From Diphasiastrum complanatum (lineage: Eukaryota > Streptophyta > Lycopodiopsida > Lycopodiales > Lycopodiaceae), in contig MU832132.1 in assembly GCA_029204225.1 (NCBI GenBank), positions 21,689-85,688 on the forward strand: a DNA stretch of 64,000 nucleotides, written 5' to 3'. This document shows positions 55,750 to 64,000 of this stretch, one piece after another. Under the pieces are notes generated by a model. It searched no databases. It was not told where the DNA came from and worked only from the letters and a program-made list of their open reading frames with translations. Positions within the stretch are counted from its first letter, which is position 1. Each line of letters begins with the position of its first letter. A program made the translations under genes and the position numbers.

Positions 55750-56301
55750 ATTTGACAAAGTCCTTTGATGATGCTAGTATGAACATTGTTATTTATCCTA
55801 CATCTGACGATGATGAAATAGTGATCATTACTACTTTGATTGGAGTTCCAAATATGTATTGAAAGTCCTCATCTTTTGATCCATTCACTCTTGAATTTTC
55901 AAGGAAAGAAGACCTTCATTGGAAGGATGCCAAGTTGGAGTTCATTGTTTTGGTGGATAAAGTCAAGATAGTGATATCTCAAGCTTTGATTGTATGTGCT
56001 TCATACAAAAGTTGGATCTTATGGAAAGCTGCTGTTTTTCATGTTTATTTTGAGGAGGAGACTCACATTTTTCAGACCAACGTGATCATTCAAGAACCTA
56101 CCAAAGACAAAGCTTGGATCTTGAAGAGAATCCTTATTGAGCTCTCACTACATTTGAGAACTTGGAGCTCAAATCATATTCTTATCATGATGAGTGATCA
56201 TACTCACTCAACAAAGCAAGAACCTGAAAATTATGTTGTTTTTATCTATGTATTAATTATTGATCCAGGATAGTCTCATCAAGCTAAATTGTGAGGAGGA
56301 G

Positions 56302-56967
56302 TGTTAAAATTTTACAATTCTAGCTTGACCAATTTTGGTCATATTTCTTGTAAATTGTATTATGGTCATGTTGTGGCTTGTCACACGTGCCAAATAGCAT
56401 AGGATACTCTTTGTAAGTCTCATTCCTAACCTAGCATAGGAGTGGCACCTTTGGAATGAGTCCAAATAGTACTTTGATAGGCTAGAGAGATTCTGGGAAC
56501 TAGAAATAGCATGTTTTTCATTGTTTTGGGATCTCGAGATAAGTGGATATTTAGGTTAGATGTTAGGGCTAGATTATGATGAATACATAGAATCCCTAAT
56601 ATGCTCAGATCCAAGCTCTACATGTATAAATATGTGATGGGATTTCCATCCAATTATTAAAAAAATCGAGATTTTCCTTCTTGACTAGTTTGAGTCTATG
56701 ATTTGATTGATGAATGCTATTGGCATATGATTTTTTGTGATGATTGAATGAGTATGGAGTTGCAGGTATAGTACACAAGCAGCATCAGGCCGTACTTTCA
56801 CACGTGTGAGGAGTTTTGGAGCTAATTCATGGAGTTCAAGCCAAGATAGGCTAGGAATCAATGCATTGATTAGTAATCTAGCTTCTAGATCTTGTTTGGA
56901 TCTTAAGTACGTGCTTTCTCCATCATTTCTAGGATCAAATGGGATTATTTTGCTGTATTTTTTATCA
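56302..56967 (+). repeat. 3' LTR of the cargo-bearing copia
   Basis: 666 bp, TGTTAAAATT...TTTATCA, followed by CTTTC. Contains a CACACGTGTG site near 56798 next to CCGTAC. Its inverted partner is 57482-58013. Confidence 0.85.
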
Positions 56968-56972
56968 CTTTC
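56968..56972. repeat. target-site duplication CTTTC
   Basis: CTTTC after the plus-strand LTR matches CTTTC (minus strand of 58014-58018) before the minus-strand LTR start. The two LTR outer ends thus come from one insertion although they now face each other. Confidence 0.75.
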
Positions 56973-57480
56973 ATGCAATGGAAGTTACTAAAAAAGAAGA
57001 ATCGGTGCATTTAAGTAAGTTCTAGCTTATTTGTATTGATATTGATTGAACTTTTTGATTTGTGTCCAATTTGTTCAGTATAGTTTGTGTCCAAATCTTT
57101 ACTGACTATTTTCTGAAAACTCATTTGCTATATAGATTTACATTGGTTGTTGAAGATCATTTGGCCGATGGGATTTCCATTGGAAGATCATTAGGTTCTA
57201 TTTTGACTACCAAGTCTTTGAAGTCAATGTTAGACAACAATAGAATGAAAAAGATTAAAGCTTCAATTATAGATAGCATTATGAATGAAGTTGAACAAAT
57301 ATTAGACATTACATTGGTACAAGGGGCATGTGATTTTGCTAGCATCAGTAGAGAAGCATATGCCACAATGTTCAACATGATAGTGGAAGCATTTGCACAA
57401 GTGAGTGTAAAAAAGTTTATGATTCCACGACTGTTTCATCTTAAAAAGAAGAGAGACACATTAAACCAATGGATATTGTG
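56973..57480 (+). pseudogene. exon 2 of a TIR-element transposase-like gene, inverted piece
   Basis: GAATCGGTGCATTTAAGTAAG matches the exon 1 end and donor at 10350-10377; after the intron, VVEDHLADGISIGRSLGS and DFASISREAYATMFNMIVEAFAQ match 10562-10815. Here both stops of the 10.7-kb copy are sense codons. The N-terminal exons of this same copy lie at 58014-58829 on the opposite strand. Confidence 0.75.
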
Positions 57481-57481
57481 A

Positions 57482-58013
57482 ACTCTTCACGCGTGTGAAA
57501 GTACGGCCTGCTGCTGCCTGTGTACTTTACCTGCAACTCGAAACACATTCAATCATCACAAAAAATCATATGCCAATAGTATTTATCAATCAAATCATAG
57601 ACTCAAACTAGTCAAGAAGGAAAATCTCGACTTTGCTCATAATTGGATGGAAATCCCATCACATTTTTACACATGTAGAGCTCGGATCATATTAGGGCTT
57701 CTATGTATGCATCATAACCTAACCCTAACATCTAACCTAAATATCCACTTGATCCACCCTAATTAGGGGTCTAGATCCCGAGATCCCAAAACAATGAAAA
57801 ACATGCTATTTTTAGCTCCTAGAATCTCTCTAGCCTATCAAAGCACTATTTGGACTCATTCCAAAGGTTCCACTCCTATGCTAGGTTAGGAATGAGACTT
57901 ACAAAGAGTATCCTATGCTATTTGGCACGTGTGACAAGCCACAACATGACCATAATACAATTTACAAGCAATATGACCAAAATTGGTCAAGGTAGAGTTG
58001 TGAAATTTTAACA
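57482..58013 (-). repeat. truncated 5' LTR, minus strand
   Basis: Minus strand starts TGTTAAAATTTCAC at 58013 and matches the first 530 bp of 56302-56967, ending within the CACGCGTGTGAA palindrome where exon 2 sequence is joined. Confidence 0.85.
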
Positions 58014-59192
58014 GAAAGATCACAAATATCTTTCTCTTCTTAGTTTTTGCCTTTTTGTTCAACAAATCCATGTCTTTAACCAGAGATAAATAAGAGGTAT
58101 GCATGGATTGAAATGCAAACTTCATCTTATCATAACTAATTGGATCACTATGGCAGCCACAGTTGCGTATTGGGTCATGGTCAACTGCTACACTAAATTT
58201 GGGGACCAGATTTCGGAAGGGTGTGACCCAAGAATCTAAATTTGCATGGCAGAATCTATTGTCTCTCTTGTCTGGTAGTTGGGAATTTTATCTTACCCTA
58301 GTGAAAACCAAAAATTCTTCAACCAAAAAAGCAGAGGGAAATAGCTTCCTTTTCTGTTTCTGCTGCTCCTCACTTTGCTGCTGCTGCTTTCTGGTAGTGG
58401 AAGTGAATTCCTCTGCTCTGCTTGGATCAGTCTGAAATGGATGGAATCACATTAAGAAGACTGTAACATTTGATTCTCCTTCTTGAGAATATTTCTTGAC
58501 ACTCCCTTGATATGTTCTTCAATTGCTCTTCTAGAAAAAATATTTTACGCAATGAGTGTGCATTACCATAAGCTTTCAAATTCTCACAGTAACCTAGGAG
58601 ACCATTTTTTTTCATGACACATATAAATTAACAATTGAGTCACCGAATTAAAATGAGGATGTTGCAATGAATATACTCCTAATGACCATAAATCTAAATA
58701 CCTTAGCTTTGCCTCCCTCCAATTCATCATATCAGAATATGATAAGTTAGAATCTTTTGAATTTCTTGTTCTAATCGGAACATACTCTGGTGAGAGATCC
58801 ACATGAAGGTGATAAAACTTCATCATCAATAAAAAAAACCGGTAACAAAGCTATTATAACAGAGCTGGAGATGGCGCTAAACATTTGTTCGAATAGTTGT
58901 TCGACCTTGGAGATGGAGATGGTACAAACCCAGAGCTGTGAAAGGTCATAGTCCACATCTTTTTTAAATTTTTGAACGTCCAAGCTTCTGGGAGGGAATA
59001 TTTTGACTTCACATGAGTCACATTAAATTGTAGTTACGCATTTGTGATGTTTGATGTGACTACAATAAGGGATATTTATGCGCATGTAAAGTCATGCAGG
59101 CAAAACTATATTTAGATTATTTTAGTGTTATTTTCTCTCTCCTACATGGAATTTCTTATAGGGCCCATTTTGGGCCCATATTTTCTCTAATG
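58014..59192 (-). mobile_element. TIR-element relative, terminus and first exons
   Basis: From the terminus at 59192 (CATTAGAGAAAAT, GGGCCC, TATAAGAAAT) leftward: leader homologous to 9460-9750, then FYHLHVDLSPEYVPIRTRN, YLDLWSLGVYSLQHPHF, and after a one-base slip in a run of eight A near 58607, NGLLGYCENLKAYGNAHS; then FAFQSMHTSYLSLVKDMDLLN at 58120. It ends GATCTTTC at the LTR. About 300 bp at 58145-58445 has no match in the 9.4-kb copy and is an extra insertion or intron. Confidence 0.7.
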
Positions 59193-59420
59193 AGAGGATT
59201 TTATCAAGTACATAATGTCGCGTACTCTGAGACTTTCAATCCAGTAGTTCTATCAGACTTCTCTGTTGAATACTTATTCATCGCTGCAATATTCTATACA
59301 TCACTTCGCAATCTGAAATTGGTTGACTACAAACACCATCACTTGAAGGAGCTCTTTGTTTTATCACATTTGCTGATGAGTATTCTAGGAGGACATCAAT
59401 TATGTTGATCAACAGAAAAA
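59193..59420 (+). pseudogene. copia RT scrap flanking the TIR terminus
   Basis: GFYQVHNVAYSETFNPVV resembles the RVT_2 KGF-QVxGxDYxETFxPVV block. Beyond it the frame is degenerate. The TIR-element relative inserted here. Confidence 0.55.
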
Positions 59421-59589
59421 TTGAATTTCTAAATGCTCCAAAGAAATCAAAGCTAATTATGAAATTCAAACTAGCAAATACCATCACTTCAAGGGGCCAT
59501 TTGTTTTATCACATTTGTTGATGACTATTCTAGGTAGACATCGGTCATGTTCATTAAAAGAAAAACTAAATTTGTGAATGCTGGGAAAA

Positions 59590-60083
59590 TGCAAAAATGA
59601 ATGATAGAGAAATGGCATTGACGAAACAAAAGCCAAAACCCTAATAGAGACAATCCGGTTGATGCTGAATTTTACAAACCTACGCACAAAGTTTTTGGAC
59701 TGAACTCTTTGAGCTTGGTTTGAAAGAGTCATTTCTTGTTTGATTCAAATAAACTTGATCTTTTACTGTGTTGCCAACATAAATGTTGATATAAAGAATT
59801 TTGACTATTGCACACTATGTAGATGATACATTAGTTCTTATTAGTAACTCAAGTAGTACAAGAAATTAAATCAAACCTTCATATAGAGTTTGACATTTTA
59901 GTTTCTAAATTCAGTATATTCAGGCTAACAAAGGCATGACATTGTGCTACAATGGTAATATTTATGAAGCTAGAACAACTTATGGATAGACTTCTCATAT
60001 TGGAGAAGTGATTAAGATTTTAGGAAGACTACTTCAAACCAATACTCCTATCTGGCAAAAGTCCCAATTTTGGCCACCAAAGT
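59590..60083 (+). pseudogene. degenerate copia RT with unoccupied insertion site
   Basis: Matches 26350-26399 joined directly to 32302-32790, with one GAAAC at about 59630, so it is the site before insertion of the 26400-32296 element. It encodes HYVDDTLVLISN near 59810. Joined at 60083 to an inverted copia piece. Confidence 0.8.
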
Positions 60084-61856
60084 GATCTGAATTGTCAACA
60101 CTTTGCTGTCCAAAGTGCTGTGAAATTGGACTATGCTGTCCAAAGTTTTCAACAAGCCATTCCTCTTCATAAGTCTGCTCCTCTTGATGAATTATGGGCT
60201 GTTCGCTTGAAGAACCAGTGGGCTGTCCATTAGAGGATGATGGCAGTCCCTCCTCTTCAACATTAGATGGTGATACCAAATCTGGAAACACTTCAACATA
60301 GTCATCTTGGGGGATGTCCCCTTTCATGACATGAATGGGCGCAAGATCATAGGAGTTCTTCTCATCAAAATGAACATCACGACTCACTATGATTTTGTTA
60401 GTATCCACATTAAACAATCTATAGCCTTTACTTTCACTACTATAGCCCATAAAAATGCATTTTACTCCTTTATCATCTAGTTTGGATCTTAGCTTATCGA
60501 GAATAAATGCATAAGCTGTTCAACCAAAAGTGCGAAAGTGAGAAACCGATGGCTTCTTACCATACCAAACTTCATAAGGAGTCAAAATCTTCAAGGCTTT
60601 AGTCGGACACCGATTATTAATGTATGACGCCGTAATAACCGCTTCAGCCCAAAACTTGTGGGGAACGCCCTTTGTCTTAAGCATGCAATGAGCCATCTCC
60701 ATGATTGTGTGATTTTTCCTCTCGACAACACCATTTTGTTGCGGTGTGTAAGGTGTAGTCATTTGATGTAGAATGCCTTTGCTTTGAAGAAACGTGCCAA
60801 ATGTACTTTTAATGTATTCCCCTCCTCGGTCGGTACGTAGTATCTTCAAAGTATGCCCAAATTAATTTTCTATCATAGCTAGAAAATCTTTGAAGCATTG
60901 AAAAACTTCAGATTTTGCCTTCATAGGAAAGATCCATGTAAATCTTGAAAAATCATGAATAAAAGTAACAAAGTACTTGCATGTACCAATGGATTCGGTC
61001 CTCATTGGACCACATACATCACTATGAATTAAGGCAAACTTATCACCAACTTTGATAGTGTTGATTTTTCTTTTTGAAGCAATTAGAGACATAGTGCCCC
61101 TTCTTGCCACAAAAGAAACACTTGACTTTCTTCTTCGTGGTCTTTGAAGTAGAAGGATGAGATGAGTCATCCTCTTCACCATCTTTGTCTCTTTCCTTGG
61201 CTTTGTCTTTGTTGAATGCTTGAGAAAATTGGTTCTCCTTTATGATTGTCCTTGACAAAGAGGTTTTTGTCACTTCCAATATGCTCGAGTTTGTTCATCC
61301 TAGAAAGTTTGTAACTTTGCCTAGATTCTTCAGAGATGAGAATTTCTTGAAGAGTTTTCAAATTGGGCAACTCCTCCTTAATGGCAAAGGATTGAATAAG
61401 ATTATCATAGTCATCTTTTAAGCCATTTAGAATGACACCAACACAAGCAGGCTCCCTATGAAGATCTTTTACTCTCAAAACATAATTTGATGCACTCTCC
61501 TCACTTCTTTGAAAACTTTGGAAAATCTGATTTCTAAGAGTGAGTATTCTAGAAGTGTTCTTAGCTTCATAGATGGAATTGAGTGCATCCCAAGCATCTT
61601 TAGCAGTGGTGCAAGGTCCTATTTCTCTCAGAATCTCATTAGAAACATTCATTTTAATGAAGTGTAAAGCCATTCTAGCTCTCTTCTTGTAATTTGGTAT
61701 TTCAAGCTGTGCTTGAGGCACCCCCTCAATACCAAGTACTATGTCCATAACATCCTGGAGTATCAAAATAGACTCCATCCTTACCTTCCATATTGAGTAA
61801 TTAGAGGTACTTAGTCTTTCACCTGCTTCTAGGAGATATCCTCCCACAGATGCCAT
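60084..61856 (-). pseudogene. chimeric copia: gag of one family, integrase of another
   Basis: From the ATG at 61856: gag (ASVGGYLLEAGERLSTSNYS, ELPNLKTLQEILISEESR), frameshift near 61270, zinc knuckle CFFCGKKGHYVSNC, then at about 61058 a direct switch to integrase of the 26.4-32.3-kb family (IKVGDKFALIHSDVCGPM, TPYTPQQNGVVERKNH, GYSSESKGYRLFN). Protease and pre-integrase are missing. It ends at 60084 against plus-strand RT sequence. Confidence 0.85.
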
Positions 61857-61975
61857 AATGTGAAGACTTCTTAGTTATTGGACAATTATATGTTTGAGCT
61901 TGTTCCAATCAGACTTAATGTTGCTACTCTCTTTCACTATAGATATTTTCAAGGATTTTCTACCTTCTATCTATT

Positions 61976-62692
61976 TTGATTTTGTATCAATCAAGTTAAG
62001 TGTGAACATGATATGACTATACTTTTAGTCAAGTTGACTAGTCACCTAGGAATTAGCTTTTCCTTGCATGTGCATGAGTAAATGCTCCCACATGGCAAGT
62101 GGATGTTCACACGTGTGTATAGAGTTCTAGAAGATAAGAGTTGACCATTTTGCTTAGATCCTATTTTGTAGGGAATATTCCTATATTCTAGGAGACTAGC
62201 TCTTTGGATTCTAGCCATATTCTAGAAGGTCAACTTTGGATAAGGATCAAGTATGGATCAAATGGATAGCTTTGAGTGATGTGGCACTGTTCACACGTGT
62301 GAAGACTTGCTGAACTATACCAGACTCGTGGATGTACTTGATCCATAAAAGGATCATCATTTTGCTAATGAGATTGATGAAACTTTTGCATTCTACACTT
62401 TTGTCAGATTTCTAGTCAATAGAATTGTGATTTTAATGGATGATTGCTATCAAGAACCAAAGTACTTGTTGTTTAAGGTGTAGGCCGTACAGTGGATGGT
62501 ACTCCACACGTGTGAGGCCTCTCTCACTAGTTTATGAAGTTTTGATCCATTTCTCTTGCTTAAATCTAAGTGTAGTGAACCTAGATCAAGATCTAAAGTG
62601 TAGAACTTGATAGATCCATTGATTAGGCAACCAATAACTCTCTATGATTGTTAAGTACAATCATTATTGTCTTTTAAACTGAAATTTTATCA
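61976..62692 (+). repeat. 5'-truncated LTR, family of the 1572 element
   Basis: Matches the last 720 bp of 1572-2433 with many substitutions; the first 140 bp are missing. CACACGTGTG sites near 62110, 62291, 62504 and (in the leader) 62856. Confidence 0.9.
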
Positions 62693-62704
62693 TGGTATCA
62701 GAGC
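62693..62704 (+). other. primer binding site
   Basis: TGGTATCAGAGC directly after the LTR, as at 2434. Confidence 0.92.
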
Positions 62705-63286
62705 TAAGTAAGAGAGTGACCATTTGATTCATAAAACTTGCAAAGATCATTGGCAGAAATTGTTTTTGGCCAATACTAGTGAGGGCGAGTTCATCTAGAG
62801 TGATAGCTTGTTTCTATTTGGATCAAATCGACTTGGAGGTTGTGTATGTACTTTTCACACGTGTGAAACCGTACAACAACGTTATTTCAAGTTACTTTGT
62901 GTTTTTTGGTCCTATAATCTCAATTCTAGTTCATTTTTAGTGCTTTTTGAAGCATAGTATTGATCTAGATTCAATCTAGCTAATGCCTATGACCAAATAG
63001 GGTTTTGGATCATTGAAGCAGTTCTTTTTGGAGTTTAAGTTCAGATCTAAAAGGCTGATTTGTTTAGATCCTTAGTTGAAGTGAAACCTCTAAGAAAAGT
63101 GTAAAGCAAATTTTTTTTTTGGGAGTGAAAGCTAGGATTTTTTGTCAAGATCTAATTGTGTATCATTCAAGCTTGTGTGCTAGTTTGATAGAGACAAGGC
63201 TATAGGAAATCTTGTGATTTTTAGTCCTTTCATAGATCTTTAAAATTCATAAATCTTTGTGATTTTAGAAGAGCATCCATTCTACA

Positions 63287-64000
63287 ATGTCATCCATGGG
63301 TGGTTATTTGTTGGAATCAAGTGAGAGACTCACTTCCACAAATTATTCCATTTGGAAAGTGAGGATGGAATCACTCCTAGTGATCCATGACCTCTCTGAC
63401 ATAGTTCTAGGAGTTGAGGAAGAGCCTCAAGCTGCCCAAGAACAAACCAAATAAAAGAAGGGAGCAAGATGACCTCTACATTGCATAAAGTTGAATGTAT
63501 GCAATGACCTCTTGAAGGACGTGTCTTCTTGTGCTTCATCCAAAGAGGCTTGGAATTCATTAAAGGGTATTTATGAATCCAATAACACTTCAAGAATCCT
63601 CATGCTAAGCAATCAAGTCTTTCAAAGCATGAAAGGAAGTGGAGAGAGTGGACAAGAGTATGTCCTTAGGATCAAATCTCTTAACAAGGAATTGAGTGCT
63701 ATAGGAGAAAAGATCCAAGATCAAGAGCTAGTACAAATCATATTGAATGACCTAGGTGATGAGTTCACCAACTTGGTCCAATAATTTTCTATTCAAGACA
63801 CTCTTCCATCCATTGAAAAGTTGCATAATGTTCTTGTGGCCGAGGAGAGTAGACTCCTACACCTCAAGACAAGAATGGAAGGCATGCCACTTAATGGAGG
63901 AGAGGGGAAAGCAAACTTTACATCCAAAGGCAAGAAGAAACAACATCCATTCAAGAAAAATCAAGCAAGGAGGCCGAGATGAAGAATGGAGGTTCTACTT
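63287..64000 (+). pseudogene. gag of a second 1572-family copy, runs off the window
   Basis: Same start as the intact gag (MSSMGGYLLESSERL). TAA at 63452-63454 replaces the tyrosine codon in KYKK, and TAA at 63782-63784 follows NLVQ. Otherwise collinear with 3030-3745. Its pol is beyond the window. Confidence 0.92.

Larger units (their letters stand above)
53640..56301 (+). mobile_element. copia with gag/protease and non-copia cargo
   Basis: Gag starts near 53670 (RMESILILHDLMDIVSGEED), has a deletion after KYKRR, continues ANELLKEVGACTSAQEAW, a damaged knuckle (CYFCSKMGYYASEFF), protease WWIDSGAITHM at 54484 and pre-integrase LWHKRLGHIN near 54900. From about 55130 to 56285 no integrase, RT or RNase H is found; unknown sequence fills their place up to the polypurine tract (GTGAGGAGGAG) and LTR at 56302. 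Its own 5' LTR is not on the left but appears inverted at 57482-58013. Confidence 0.75.

Noticed and set aside
1-64000. CRISPR arrays, bacterial operons, ribosomal RNA genes, telomeric repeats
   Set aside because: No regularly spaced short repeats, no prokaryotic gene layout, no rRNA-like or TTTAGGG-type sequence seen.

Overview
The window is nuclear DNA of a land plant: AT-rich, spliced introns, and dense nested Ty1/copia retrotransposons. I cannot name the species. Apart from one host gene, nearly everything recognisable is mobile DNA.

Layout. 1-7890: the 3' end of an old copia, then a complete copia (1572-7885) with a 1326-codon gag-pol, LTRs that look identical and target duplication CCTTG. 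7891-18960: a minus-strand copia remnant split by a 9.36-kb element (9423-18783) with imperfect terminal inverted repeats. That element carries four spliced genes: a DDE-like protein (+), an unknown ORF (-), a histone H3-like ORF (+) and a second unknown ORF (-). A 623-bp tandem duplication lies in its centre. Removing the element rejoins the copia reading frame codon to codon. I regard this as the most novel thing here. Two or three further broken relatives lie at 40490-41690, 56973-57480 plus 58014-59192, and possibly 53038.

18967-50400: a plus-strand copia is cut at 19274 and resumes at 48851, with CATAT at both cut ends. The 29.6 kb between begins and ends with pieces of one minus-strand copia family. 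It also holds old plus-strand copia fragments, about 2.7 kb of unassigned DNA, a minus-strand copia at 26400-32296 (target duplication GAAAC; unoccupied paralogous site near 59630), a host carbonic anhydrase gene and two coiled-coil transposon-like gag remnants.

The host gene (33644-35491, minus) is an eight-exon beta-carbonic anhydrase with all zinc ligands and consistent intron phases. Its last exons and downstream flank are duplicated in inverted orientation at 36031-37765, giving a 1.7-kb-arm palindrome around the gene.

50460-64000: a CACTA transposase fragment, more copia pieces, a copia carrying non-copia cargo whose two LTRs now face each other after an inversion, a chimeric gag/integrase remnant, and the 5' part of a second copy of the 1572-7885 family running off the window end. 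LTRs of several families share a CACACGTGTG palindrome next to GTAC-core motifs.
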